64,000 nucleotides of DNA from Myoxocephalus aenaeus (lineage: Eukaryota; Chordata; Actinopteri; Perciformes; Cottidae). Of this stretch, positions 32,070-45,859 are shown piece after piece. The first letter of the stretch is position 1, and each line of letters opens with the position of its first letter. The notes beneath the pieces were generated by a model. That model did no database searches. It had not been told where the DNA came from and saw nothing but the letters and a program-made list of their open reading frames with translations. The DNA lies in NCBI GenBank assembly GCA_038501785.1, contig JBAMJR010000073.1, positions 1,930,001 through 1,994,000 on the forward strand, in the 5' to 3' direction. Position numbers and translations under genes: made by a program.

Positions 32070-33981
32070 ATGCCTTCCGTTCGCCTCGCCTTCCTGACCA
32101 CTCTCCTAGTGGTTCAGATGGCCACGCTGGCCTCCAGCACCAGAACCACACGCTGGCCCAAACCTCAGACCACCAGGAAGCCCCCTCGAGCTGGGAGCGG
32201 CGGCGGGGGTGGAGGATCCGGACGCACCACCACCACGACCCCGTCGCCTTCTAGCAGCCTGCAGACGGATGAGACTACGGAGGTGACAATGGACGCTTAC
32301 TCCCTGTCCCCGACAGACAGCACCACCTACTCCAGCGACACTTACTCCACTGAGTTCCACACCGATGCCTTAGTGCCCCCTGGGAACCCCCTCGGAAACT
32401 ATACCCTTGACTACAATGAATGCTTCTTCAACTTCTGTGAGTGCTGTCCGCCAGAGAGGGGCCCCGTAGGGCCCATGGGAGAGAGTGGGCCACCAGGACC
32501 GCAAGGAGAGAGGGGCCCTTTCGGTAAGGTGGATTATCATTTTCAGAAAAATGACCGTTTGGAGGTCAACATCTTTTCGTCTTCATACTCTTCTCTGTTT
32601 TTGTTCAGGGATACCAGGAGAGAAGGGAGATACAGGGCTCAAAGGACCCCCAGGATCAGCAGGACTACCTGGAGCCAACGGACTCAATGGCGATATAGGT
32701 ACTACAGGGCTTAACAGCAGGAGAGTTTCTGATTGCCTTTCCAATTCTCTCTCTCTATCCCTCTCTCCTTTCTTGCAAAACGGCGTCCTGTATAAGTATT
32801 TTGCGGATGCCATTTTCTACGCTTTATTTTTCAAATCTACCACAGGTGACAAAGGTGACCAAGGACCGGTGGGTCTTCCTGGTGCCCCTGGTATCCCAGG
32901 AAAACCAGGAGATAGAGGTGTGTAGTGTTAGTAAAAAAAGGTTTACATATTAGATCGTCTCCTTTAATCATACAAAATTAGATGAGATTAAAGTATGCAT
33001 AAAAGGCACCCTATAAACATATCCAAATGTATTTACTATTGGAAAATACAAGTATTCTAATCAAAACATGTCTTCCTATGTGAATATAAACGTTCTATAG
33101 GTGATCAGGGCCCCAGAGGAGAGAAAGGTGAACATGGCTTCAGCGGTCTGAAAGGGGACCCGGGAGAAAGAGGAGAGCCTGGCCTGAATGGGACTAATGG
33201 CAACACAGGGCGAGAGGGGCCTATGGGTCCCCCTGGGCTAGCGGGGACAAAAGGTCCGAAAGGTGAACAAGGACTTACAGGCGAGTGTTTACAAGGCGAG
33301 AAAGGCCATATGGGTGAGCGTGGGCCCCCTGGTCTGAGAGGTGAGATGGGCCCCCCAGGAGTGAATGGAACTGATGGTGCAAAGGGAGAGAGAGGGGAGC
33401 CAGGGCCTCCAGGTAGGAAGGGGGATACTGGTAACAGAGGGCCACCAGGACCTCCAGGAGGCAGGGGCATGGCAGGGCAGAGGGGGGAGAGGGGAGCTAA
33501 AGGTGGGCGTGGCCCTCGAGGCCCTAAAGGCCCACCAGGTGAGAGTGTGGAACAGATTCGCTCTGCCTTCAGTGTGGGCTTGTTTCCCAGCAGGTCCTTC
33601 CCTCCGCCCGGCCTGCCTGTGAAGTTTGATAAGGTGTTTTACAACGGGGAGGGGCACTGGGACCCAACAATCAACAAGTTCAACGCCACCTACCCGGGGG
33701 TCTACTTGTTCAGTTACCACATCACCGTGCGCAACAGGCCCGTGCGCGCTGCCCTCGTGATTAATGGGATAAAGAAGCTGCGAACCCGGGATTCTCTGTA
33801 CGGCCAGGACATCGATCAGGCATCCAACCTCGCACTGATGCAGCTGAATGAAGGAGATCAGGTGTGGCTGGAGACGCTGAGAGACTGGAACGGAGTTTAC
33901 TCCAGCAATGAGGACGACAGCACTTTCTCTGGCTTCCTGCTTTACCCAGACTCAAAGGACAAGCCTATGGGAAACCTGTGA
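32070..33981 (+). CDS. otol1: Otolin-1 (otolith/inner-ear collagen with C1q domain)
   Basis: Four coding exons: 32070-32523, 32609-32698, 32846-32917 and 33101-33981 (TGA); phases agree and give 498 residues. In order: a signal peptide (MPSVRLAFLTTLLVVQMATLA), a Thr/Ser/Gly-rich region, a Cys cluster (YNECFFNFCECCPP), a collagen Gly-X-Y region with short exons of 90 and 72 bases, and a C-terminal C1q-like trimerising domain (KFDKVFYNGEGHWD ... GFLLYPD). The collagen run is broken at GECLQGEKG in the last exon. Otolin-1 is secreted by the inner-ear epithelium and forms the organic scaffold of otoliths with otoconin and other matrix proteins. The N-terminal Cys block and domain layout separate it from other C1q/TNF-related collagens, and human OTOL1 also lies on 3q26, near PPM1L. 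Confidence 0.92.
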
Positions 33982-36941
33982 TTGCATCCTTTGACCTTGA
34001 ATGAGCCCTGCTTGTAACTTCTTGTAGACTACACAACCTTCATCCTATTACACTGCTCTGTCAAATTCATGTGATTCAGCTAAATACTGCTGCTTTTCTG
34101 CCCACTGCTGTCATGCTAATCAAACCAAATGCTTTGCTTGCCTTGCTGTATTTGGAGATGGATAAGGCTAGATTATAATTCTGCATGCAACACATCAGTT
34201 CTTTTTAACAATGCATTAAAAATGTCTATGCTTGAAATGGATGACCCTTCGGTTTTATTTATTAAGAACCAGAACTAGAAGCTAATTCATAAGCCATTAG
34301 TCTCTGCAATTAGAATAGATAAGCTCTGTGTAAATGAGGCCAATACAAATTTGGGAACAATTGAAGTAAATAATCCATGATTGCGTTTGGTTCCCACTAG
34401 AGGGTGTAAGGTGTCCAAGTTCTGTAAAGAGGTATTGGAGAGGATCGTTAAATGCCAAGACGAGTACAGAGAAAGTAATAAAAAAAGGTTGCAGACATTG
34501 AATGAAAATGGGATGTCCAACATTTCAAATTCACAAAAAAATCTTATTGACTATAAGACTCCACATGTTCTTGTCCACTTGCTGACTGCAAAACAACAGG
34601 AGATCAATACTAATGCAGATTCCATTCACTCAGAAGGATGTAAGGAGAATTCTTTCGGACTCTCGTCATTCACTGCAGCTCTGTTTCTGTTGATTTCAGT
34701 GAATTTGGTCTATTAAATGGGGATTGACAACAGTACAGAAAGACTGGCATCCCTATTTTCTCCTAATTTTCAGCAAAGATTGAAGGCTGTGGTGAAGGTG
34801 ATTCAGAGCCACAGGAACACAGAAGACTGGCATGGGTTTATACAAGCATCACCCAGAAACAGATACAAGTAAACAAAAACAAAAAAGGTCTAATTTGCAT
34901 TACACTGCAATAACAACAGATTAGCTGCCCTATAGCCCCAAACACAGGATAACCCTCTGCACCGGAGAGACAGATGAAGACAGTATAAATTAAACTGTGT
35001 ACCTACCGACACTGTATCATTAAAACATTATTGCATTAGACTAAACAATGAAAAACTCTCACAAATGTTAGAATTATTTTCCTATAAGCAAAAGCAATCC
35101 AGTTGAAAGAGGAATATAATTTAGTACAGTTTTTTTTTCTCCTTAAGAGGCTACTGAGACATGCTTATGTTGTAAAGTAAAAAGACAGCAACTGCATTAC
35201 CTAGTTCTAAAATATTTATAATTATTACATTTTCACAGACAAACACAAAAACATGTCTCCCATTGCCAGAAATCTTCAGCATTGTAATGAAAGTATTTTA
35301 TCACTGAAAATATATATCTTACATGTAAAGTGTTTACACCTTATGAGAGGGATGTAGTTCAAATTGAATAATGTTCATATTCTCATGTTTTGAGCAAATT
35401 GGAGTACCTAATTCAGTCTTAATCAGTTTTAATGCAACAATGGGACTTAATTCATGTTTTATTGACATGCTAGATGCGTACTATAGGTTGCCTTTTTTAA
35501 GGCAAGATTGTGATGAATGAATAGGACAATCTGACCGGAATGTTTTTGTGGGTTTGTATTGATAAATAAGGTAAAGAGATTGTTTTTATTACAATATTCT
35601 GTTAGGATGTTGTGTATTTAAGTAATTTTTGGCCAAACTATATGAAAAACATTTCAGCACACCTGAATGTGTGACAGTTGCGTCGGACGGAAGTGCAGTC
35701 ATGACACAATGAGAAAAACTCCCGCATCGCTTACTGACGAAATATTTATGAAATGTTTCAGTCTGTCCGACCTTCATTCGGTATAATTTTCCCTCTGCGA
35801 TCAAGTACTACATCTCTTCGTATTGCTAATTCTATCTCACAGATTGATTGTTATTTTTACAATAAAGCCGTGAATTGACCCTCCATCTAGGAATGTCATA
35901 TTCATTTATCTATACAGTACACTTAAGAGCTGATAGCGTGTATAAATGTCTCATTCAAGTCAGACCCGAGAACACTCCTTTTTCCTGATGGAGACACATG
36001 CGAGAGTGTGCACTTAACCAATATTGTAGCCGGTGGCACATAAGAAGATGAATAATTACTATGACAAGAAATATTATGACATAATAAACATCAGGGATTT
36101 ATATTTAAAATTACGTCCAAATAATAATAATAATAATGTTTTGTAAAAGACAGCCTGTATTTTTGTACATTTGTGTCTTTTATGAAGGAATGTTTAAAAG
36201 CAGGTGACACTTAGTTTTTTCCAAATTCAACGACCAAGCGTTGGATCTGAGTGTAGGTCAAAAGTCAAGAGAAGGTAAATTAACCAACAATATAAAGGTA
36301 ATGAAAATATGATATGTGAATTTTTAATAAAATTAAAAGTGTCATTTTGGAAAGACAGTGGCTAAAGGTGATCAAATTCGCAACGAATTTAATAATTTCT
36401 GTATGACTCTTTGTATTTTTCAGCTGACTCTGGGTCTTTAAAGCTAAACATTGCTCTCAATTGGACAAACCTTATTGATTGGGGACAAAACATTCTGGGC
36501 AATTGAAGATTTACTTTAATTAAGAATAGGTAACAACCTTTAACAGAAACATAACTCTGAAACCAGTTAAAGAAGAAGGCCTAGAATGGCATCTGCATCT
36601 CTCCTGGTCAAGGACATGAATTTATTTTAAATTTCCGTCATATTTATGTTGTTGTTGGTGATGGTGGTGTGTGTGTGTGTGTGTTAAAATGTTATTTTGC
36701 TTGTTTGTTTATAGGCCTATCTGGATGTGTGTGTATGTGCATTTATGTATTTTCTACTACTCTGTGTGAAAATATAAATAACTACCTTGGCGGTGTGTGC
36801 AGTGTAATCTGCTCCCAGCAGGCTGGATTCCCACTGTGAGAAAGACAGTATATTGTTCCTGCAGCACCACAGATAACAACTCATTAGCATACTGAATCAT
36901 TTGGCTGCAAGAGCCACTCTGCCACCCATCTGCACTGAGCT

Positions 36942-37053
<112 letters not shown>

Positions 37054-38339
37054 TCTATGTACGTACAGCAAGCACATACACACTCACACAAGCCTCTCAT
37101 CCCCTCCCTTTCAATCCCTCATATACACTCGCTGTATCCTTCTCTTTTTGTGTGAGTATGTGTGTTTGTGGAGCGTCAGGAACACTGAAGCAGGTAAATG
37201 TTTGGCAGGCATTAACCCTGAGGGCCTCTCAGTGGAGTCCCAGCACAGCCAGAGCAGAGCACAGGAGGGGTCCCAAAACACCTGGATGTCTCTGATGCTC
37301 CCTGGAAGCAATTCCCGTTTTTAGAAACGTCTAAGAGCTGATGCTGTTGTAGGGGTGGTAAAGTCGGCTGTGTGGAGTTATGGAACATATAGGGACATAT
37401 AGACGTTTCAGGAAAGTAGCATTTATTTGGCAAAGCAACAACCCCTCTGCTAATTTCTTATTAATGAACAGCGGTTGGTGAACATAACTATTCGATTGCG
37501 TAAGTGAATAACTTTTGGGCGGCGGGGGTCTCTACGACTGTGCCTGTTTCACAATGTGTACAGACACAACAGTGTGCAAACGAGTGCAGCGAAGGCTGTC
37601 GAAACCACTTTCACAATGGCAGGATATCCTGCAGGTCACCGAGCCGCGTTAACCTCCACAGGAAGTTGTCACTTGTTGGGTGGAAGTGAGGATTCCAGCG
37701 TCCATTGGGGGAGTTCCGTGAGGAGGTTGTGGTTTCAACTATTCACTCTGTACAGACAAGGTGGGAAACAGCTGCATAAGTTATGCCATTGCCTGCCTTA
37801 GAATTTTGTCAATTAGGTTATGCAATGATGAGTGAGTGTGTAAAGGGTATTAATAGTCATATATGGTGAAATGTGGCAAACAAGTTTGTTAAGTTCAGGT
37901 TCTTGTACAAAGAAGAAATTGACTTAAACTGAATTGAATCAAATGATATTGAACTGAACCGAATATAAATAATTGAACTGAATTAAATATAACTGGATTG
38001 AATTGCCTTGAATTACAGTAATAAAATCTACAACTTGCTTGAGCGAGATCGACCACAAGGCTTTTCCTCTGCATGTTTTATTCAGGGGTTTTGTATAAAA
38101 TTCATCGCTTTAACATTGGATATATGTATAGATACAGCTATCATACAACAAATATGTCATTACCAAACGTACAATGTCCCTTTACTGCAATTCATAAAAT
38201 ACCATAGTTACCAAAGGTACCAATATAGGCTACTAGGTCCTGCTGAAAAAGCAGAATAACCAACAACAGTGAGCAAACCTTAACTGTATTAATCAGAAAA
38301 CTGCTGGTGTTGTTATGATATTAACACTGTATATGTGCA

Positions 38340-38456
<117 letters not shown>

Positions 38457-39574
38457 CTGTGTGCTTGTGTCATATATGTATGTGGCAATGAAGGGATTTA
38501 TTTGTGTACCTTACTAAACTACAACTGCATTACAGTTTTTTTTTTTAAAACACTGAAACATTCATATCAAAATGACTGCATGAGTCATTTCATAATATCG
38601 TATGACTCATATTTTGTACACTTTAAAAAACACTGCATGTCTTGTACCTCCGCAAAATCAAATAGATATATTCATTCCCGGCAGTGAAAAGTTTTAACTG
38701 TCTGTCGCCGTATTTGGTGTCATTTTCTCATCACCAAAGTGTAACAGAAGTAAATGGTACCACATTTGATGTACTACGTTCAGTTGTTGCTTTACATTTT
38801 GAGTTCTTCGCATTCCGTCTCTCTTCTTTTTTGTTTCATGTCTCCCAAAAGACCATTTTGCTAGTAAACCAATTGACAAACACACTATAGTACATCTTAA
38901 ACCACATGACTTGAACTCCAGCCACTGTTGTTACATTGTGCCGTGGAAATATAATGCTATTTACAATACATACGTTACTGCATGGGTACAATAGAGTCCA
39001 GTCGGTTCATTTACGGCCTCCAACTGAGGCAAACTTACTCTTGTGTCATTATTCTAACACATTCAATTTGTTGGGCAAACATTTATAGGGTTGGCCGCAT
39101 TACGTTGTCATCAATAGCATCATAATTGAAGCATTGGTCCAAACTTCAATATTACACATCGAAAACATCTTTGCTGAGTGTGCCTTGATTTATGTTTTGT
39201 TTGAGTTGGTTTTGTTTGCGTTTTTTTACTTTCTTTTCCTGTTTTTATTTTTATATCCTGTCTTTGGACTTTTAAAAACAGGGACAGTTATAAACCGCAC
39301 GTCAGTCAAAGACATGAGACATGCAGAATTTACAAGTCTTTTGTTGGACCAAATTCAAACAATCACCAATCAAAGCAAGCTATTTATCAGCGCTCCCTCA
39401 GGTGTAGTGTAGAAACAGGAACATACACCACTATCTCATTAGGTGGAGCTTGATTCTCTTTCCTACACTGACAGCTCAAAGCTAACAGGTCCTGAGCATA
39501 GACACCTCTTTCTTAGTCCCTCTCATTTCAGTCTCAGATGTTGTGTCTGTGGCCTGTTGGCATCAGCATCAGCA

Positions 39575-41971
39575 TCATCGGCGACTGGAGCCATCTATAG
39601 GGCGGCCATTGCGCCTCAGATCTCGAGCAGCTAGATGCAGCGCCGGCCCACGTGAAGCCGTTAGAGTCCTTGGAGCTGGAGGCGAGTCCTGGTCCTCCAT
39701 AAAGCTCTCAGGACTGCCCTCGGCATCGCCATCAGGCAGGCTTCCACAACTGGAACCTGGTGACATTGTGTCCAGAAGATCGTCCCTGGCCAAGCCAACC
39801 ACCGTGTCCTGATGTGGACCACCCTGAGGGCCGCCCTCGTGGTCCCCAACTCCAACCAGCAGCCCTGTTTCCCCATCAGTTGTGCTGCCAACATTCCTCC
39901 CGCCGTCTTGGTCGTCCAGGAGGTCGGAGAGGAAGCTGATGTACTTCATGGCAAGCCGCAGGATCTCATTCTTGCTCAGCTTCTTGTCTGGGGGGTGAGT
40001 GGGGATGAGTTTACGAAGCTCCGCGAATGCCCCGTTTACGTTCTGCTGCCGCCAACGTTCCCGACTGTTAGTGAAGATACGACGTACAATCTTTGGCTGG
40101 CCAGCTAGCAGGGGGAAAGGGAGGAAAAGAGACGGACACAGAGAGTAAGAAGAAGAGGCAAAAGTGCAGAAGCTGAAACTGATAATGCTGTATACAAGTG
40201 CAATAGTAAAAATGGAAGAGATAGTTGCAGGAGAACCGATGCACATAGGATTTGAGGAAAAATGTGTTCATAGCTAAAGTTTAACAATCATAAAAAAAAT
40301 TGTCTTCCCTAAAACATGGGTTTCTGAATGACGGAGAAAAAGTTATCGAGGCTTGCAAAATAGAGTACAATATGCTCTGTGTCAAATACATGGGGTGCAA
40401 GAGAAATGGTTGGTTTGACATGCCAAACCCCAGGAAAGGGTTTAGGGGAGACTGTGTGCTGCCTATTCCATTTTCTATGGACTTTTTATTTATTCAGATA
40501 CAATACAATACTCCACTGCAGGTAGTCACATCCTCCCGCCCACAACAATTGTGTCTTCCAGGTTATTGTCGCCCTTGGAACACACCCAGTCTATCTTAAT
40601 CCTTCAGCCCACTCTGCAGTAAAACCTTGGCATGGAGGCAGCAGCACCCCCATCCTCCACCCCAGTATATGGCAGTGAGTGGGCCGCGATGGAAAGGAGG
40701 TTTCAAATGAAATAAACCCCAAATCTGATTAGCTTACTTTAATGGCATGCAGGTACATGTATTTGACATTCAGATTAGCGGCATTCATTTATGCCATGAA
40801 TTATGATGTATTCATTCCTCTAGGTTAAACACTTATTTATTTTAAGATGCATCTTCTGCAACACTCAGATTAGGTATAGATCAATGTCAGTGGATGAATG
40901 ACAATGGAGATGAGGATGGGACGTTTTGGAGACTATATTGGCAGAAGGAGAACACAGCAGAAGTGTGTCTTACCATTATAAAGATATAAAATGTGCCTAC
41001 CCTCGTCGAGTTCAACCTCATAAGGCGCCGGGCGGCGCTTCACCCTGTTGCTGGGGTACATGATGTACTGCTCCGACTCCTCTCCGAGACTATACAGCAA
41101 CAGAAAGCAGACAAAAGATGAACAGGTATATGAGAAAAACATGAATTTACATAATTCCCTTCATTGCATCTAACCCTCAACAACCCCCACTCATTGCACC
41201 AGCAGCACACACACATACACACACCTGCACACATATGTATATAGGATAATTATCCGTCAATTCGTGCACATACTTGCAAAAATAATGTCAACATATTGAA
41301 TACACTACAAGCACGTGACACTTCCGAAGACCATTCCTGTGTCGGGCCACAATAGAGCAGCATACATAGCAGCCATCAAACTTATGGTGAACACAATGAT
41401 CAAATGAAAACGTGCGTTCATGAAACTGCATTATGTATTCCGTCTTTCTCCCCCTTTACCTGTTGATGGCGGCGAGAGGCTGCGCCAGGTTGTAGAGCAT
41501 GGCCCGGGCCGGGACAGGAAACGCGTTTGGGCTCAGTTGGACCATTCGAGCGTCGTCTCGTTGCGGCGGCGGCAGCGGCAGCGGTGGAGGTCTGCGAAGT
41601 TCCGTGATCGGCACCAAATGGCTTTCAGTCCTCTGCTCCAGCGCTTTTATAGCGTCCCTCCTGGAGAGCTCGATCACCGGCACTTCCCTTTTCAGGTCAA
41701 GGGCGTTGTGAGAGGCAGTTTCCTTGGCAACGCCGTTGATGATGATGCTGATGCTGGTCCCGTTGCTCGAGTTCTGCAGAGGAACGTCATCCGTCTCCTC
41801 AACCCCCTTGAAGCTCCCTCCCCTCCCCTTCTCCCCCTCCTCTTTCCTCGGCTCCTCTTCCTCCTTGCATCTGTTCAGTCTGTAGATGATGGAGGAGTCC
41901 TCCCGCTTTCCAGGACCAGACTCTTCGTCGGGACTCCCAGGACGAAGCTCCGGCTGCCGTTTTTCCATCAT
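39575..41971 (-). CDS. tal1: T-cell acute lymphocytic leukemia protein 1 (SCL), bHLH transcription factor
   Basis: Three coding exons in minus order: 41460-41971, 41001-41089 and 39575-40104 (TGA). Phases agree and give 376 residues. The N-terminal half has TAL1 landmarks: INGVAKET, EVPVIELSRR, VPITELRRPP and ARMVQLSPNAFPVPARAML, then NRVKRRPAPYEVEL just before the bHLH. The bHLH domain (about residues 208-262) has the basic region RRIFTNSRERWR and the loop PTHPPDKKLSKNE. After it come DDLLDTMSPGSSCGSLPDGD and SPESFMEDQDS, as in fish Tal1. Helix 2 reads MKYISFLSDLL rather than the more usual INFLAKLL. TAL1 binds E-boxes with E-proteins, LMO2 and GATA1 and specifies blood and endothelial precursors. 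LYL1 is the main alternative; the N-terminal blocks favour TAL1. A teleost duplicate copy is possible. Confidence 0.92.
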
Positions 41972-42642
41972 TTTTATACCGTCACCACTCGCTCGAGTCC
42001 ACTACGTCCTAAATAAGATGTTCCGCCATTAATGTATTGGTCAGAATAATATGTGACAGTCTGAATATAGCTGCAACATGAATAACCAAACGTTTGCTTC
42101 CTATGGAAGCCGGTGGAAATGTAACAATCTATTCACATTGTTATTATTATTATAAGAATTCATTATGATTACATGTTCTTATTATTATAGTTATACATTA
42201 TTATTATCAATTACAGAATTAACAAATACTTAACAAAACAAATAGTCAAAGAGCAGTATAGGCAGTTGCTTACTAGCTAGAGTCATTATTTTTTCCTAAT
42301 TACTACATTTTGCACAATATTCAAATATCGTTTTATAAAAAATCGAATGCAGACAATTTTGCCACAAGGGACGATAACACTAATTATTTCCGAGAATTCA
42401 GTTTAAAAACGTTTTCATTTTCGAGGATTTTGTCATTTTTGTGAGCTGTTGGAGTAGCTTTTCTTTGCGTTAAACCGACTGGGATGTCATTCCGTATAAG
42501 CTAATTATACAATCATGAATTTGTCCCAGTTAAACATATAAATCATAAACCTGGAGCCAGGGATATTTTTCAAATCTTCACTTGTTATTTACAAAGAGCT
42601 TTGTCTTGTGATTCCTGCATTGCATGGCTTTTTCTCTCTCTC

Positions 42643-42696
<54 letters not shown>

Positions 42697-43389
42697 AATA
42701 CATCTTCGTATCTAATGCTTGCTTATGTCATAACGTTCAGCTAATATCGTAATGTATTTAAACCGACGTTTGAGCTCTGCCTAAAGTCATATTCGAATAT
42801 ATTGTAAAAGCTTATGTCTGCTGCTTATGATTTAGAGGTGAAATTATCGTCTTGAAGAGAGAGTGCATGCCAGGACCACGAAGAGAGCTCTGTCGTCGGA
42901 ATAAACCGTATTCAGTTAATCAAAAAAAAAAAATGAATAATCCAAAAACATTTTGACCTGATCATTTTTATATAGCCACACATGTCAGAGGTGGTGTGAT
43001 TCTCGTTTTATGGCGGTGTAGGCCGTTGGGCTGTTGTTATAGCCGTGCATGAAAGGTTTGTCATTTGGAATAAACCACACAGCGTTATGGGTTTTAGTAC
43101 ACTTAACTCGATTAATGTCCTTGGAATATTATCATAAACGAACAAAAGACCGCCAATAAAAAAAAAAGCGCACTTTTATTTCTGGGAATTCTCCAATAGG
43201 CCTCGCATCCGTTATTACATCCCGTACAGTCTGAACCCTCCGATCGGACAATAGCGGAAAATATAGGCTGAAACAAATGTACATACCACCGATAGAATTC
43301 AGACGATACAAATCCAAGTACAACCTTTAGGAACAACGAATACGCTGGTTTAAATATAGAGGTGTATTTTATTATTTTTTTGCACTTAC
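41972..43389 (-). other. tal1 5' UTR end and first intron
   Basis: On the minus strand a splice acceptor CTTATTTAG ends at 42009, giving a 37-base leader (41972-42008) before the AUG. The rest up to 43389 is AT-rich with a long TC repeat (42631-42692). No coding sequence seen. Confidence 0.5.
42631..42692. repeat. TC/GA microsatellite
   Basis: About 30 CT units with one interruption in the tal1 first intron. Confidence 0.95.
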
Positions 43390-43507
43390 CGTTCCAGTCG
43401 TGTTGTTGATGTTACTGTGTAAGTGGAGCCATTTTGTGAGTGGGTCATCCATGTCTGAGGTTTTTCTTTTTTTTTTCTTCTTTTTTTTTTCTTCTGCCAG
43501 TTGTGGA

Positions 43508-43605
<98 letters not shown>

Positions 43606-43720
43606 ATTCCTCGCTGCATCCAGTGCGCTGCCTCAGTGTGGGGAGCGGAACACAGGCCGCAATGTGGCCGAGTGAGATAAGCGCACGGCAGCGGCCTCTT
43701 CATTCCCGATAAGCCACTAA
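43390..43720 (-). promoter_or_regulatory. likely tal1 non-coding first exon and GATA-site promoter
   Basis: A strong minus-strand donor, GGAACG|GTAAGTGC, has its exon edge at 43390. Upstream of it lie two GATA motifs on the plus strand, GAGATAAG (43674-43681) and CCCGATAAGCC (43705-43715), 32 bp apart. They read as CTTATC in the direction of tal1. Mammalian TAL1 promoter 1a is known to depend on GATA sites close to the start, which fits. The putative exon would contain the GT/GA repeat (43511-43603). Start site is inferred. Confidence 0.5.
43511..43603. repeat. compound GT-GA microsatellite
   Basis: About 30 GT units directly joined to about 15 GA units. Confidence 0.97.
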
Positions 43721-44930
43721 ACCCATTATTTATGAAATGATTCATTATTATTTGGCTGTCGTGGGCTATATAGGCGTGTGGAGGGCAAAGCATTAAAAAA
43801 AAGCAAACAGGCATAGCGCAACGGCCTGTAACAACGTGAGGTACACTGCAGTTATTTGGAGGTGTTTTAATTTTTTTTGATGAAAGAAACAAAAGATCAG
43901 GTTAAGCTGTTGACCTATTTATAATTTCAACAAAGGGGTTTTTGCTAAGCAAATTTATCCTGCAATAAGATAACTGACGATAGCAAAGGGTCTTTTCTCT
44001 TTTCTTTTCTTTTCATTTTACCCTTAAAAAGAGTATATCCATTCATCCATATCCATGTCTGCGCCTTGAGGCTGGATGTGATACAATAGATGGCTCAAAT
44101 TAAGAGAGAGTAATTATGATAACGATGCTGTATTCGAACGGGACACAATTCTGTATCAATTAACAAATCAATAGATGTATAAATGAATAGGCCGGAATGT
44201 GCTGTTGCATGTCCGTGTGTGTTGGAGGAGGAGGAGGGGGGGTTGGACGGCGGTTCCCCGGGGCCCGTGGGGACTCATGGCTGGCAGAGATAAAAGCGTA
44301 TCGGCTCCTGCAGTCGCATCAGATAAAAGAGCAGCACGATATCTGACCACGTCCATGGACAACCTAAATGGTAGCAGGTACATCCTAATAACGGATTTTC
44401 CACACCGTTTTTTCTTCTTCTGTTCTCTTTTAGTCAAATACATTTCTGAATTTAAATAATCGCATACATTTAGTCAGATAAACTCGTAACATGGCAAAAT
44501 GCAGTGCAACCTGCGTCATTAGATAGACCCTCATAGGTTTAAATAAACCCAATGTTTGAACAAAAAATAGCGAGCCTTATAATTTGTCACGACCTTTAAA
44601 CACCTGTTGAAGCAGCAGTCACGACCATCATCCTGCATCCTGTGCTCAGCCTCACATAATCCCTTTTAACTTGTTTTTGTTTTGTTATCAGCATCTTGTA
44701 GGGAAACCTCAATTGTGCCAAGATGTTTGTTGCTGGGGAGCACATGGGCTACTTTGGGTCCAAATGAATGATCTAAAATTTGCAAATCAATAGGCCTAAT
44801 TGATGTAATTGAGACTGATTTAAGTAGTTGTACTGTCAAATTAAGAAGATGATCCTAATTAATATTTTTGGAATACTCTAAATTGAAATGTTGCAAATAT
44901 GCTTATGAATCAATTGAATATATATATGTT

Positions 44931-44961
<31 letters not shown>

Positions 44962-45859
44962 GTGCATAATTCATGAGTTACAAAAGTTAATAAAATATTT
45001 TTATTTCAAAGAAAACAAGTATCAGTTTCCTGAAGCAATGGATGATACAGCAGACGTAAATGAAGGAAGGGATCCTGCAGCGCCCCAGGGAAATGCAGTA
45101 TGATCCATTAAACAACAACGAGAGATAATTAATTGCTTTTATGTTTAAACATAATTTGTGATGCAGTTGCAGTTCAGTGGAGGGATCTTTTTTTCAATAA
45201 ATAGCTCTTTAGTTTAGGGTCTCATGGGTGAAGATTACATTTGTGGCACATCCTTCAACAAGTCAATCATCTGAAATAGTCAATTACATTAATGGGGACA
45301 TTTTAAACATGCAACAAAATATGGTTGTACTCAAGGGTCATTTAGTTGTTGCAGTTACTACTAAATGCAGTCATCAGGTTTTTTGTCTTCTTTTTTTGTA
45401 AAAATAGTTTTAAGATAGTTAAAAAGCAAATGTGTTGTGAATGAAAGGATCCCTATTCAACTAAGTCTGACCAAAAAAACATATGCACAGAATCAAGTTG
45501 TGCTGGAGTTGATTTAGTATTTATAGTATTAAATATTTTATATCACAATATATACGCTATAGTTTCTTAGCTAATGAGGCCTTTCAACGACTGAATGTAT
45601 TTCGTGATAGATTTGTCATTTTTAATTTTTTTTATTTGTCCATGTAATCCAAATCCCTTGCAGTGTCATATTGTTGAACAACAGGAAATTAACCTCTTAC
45701 CCCGTAATCTCATGTTGCCATTCTCAGATGTAAAACTGTGCTGAAATACACACTGGTGATCTACCATATGCCACAGTACAATCCGTTGTGTTTGCACTGG
45801 TGAATTATAATCCACGGCTGCAGGAGAAATGGCTCTGTGCCAGGCCTTTATCTTCCCAT
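43721..45859. other. tal1 upstream region and KIAA1614-like 3' flank
   Basis: Non-coding. It holds another cluster of GATA motifs at 44288-44345 and a TTG repeat (44935-44960). No gene seen. Confidence 0.5.
44935..44960. repeat. TTG trinucleotide repeat
   Basis: About eight TTG units. Confidence 0.9.

Noticed and set aside
33105..33470. Proline-rich frame opposite the otolin-1 collagen exon
   Set aside because: Antisense of Gly-X-Y codons always gives Pro-rich frames.
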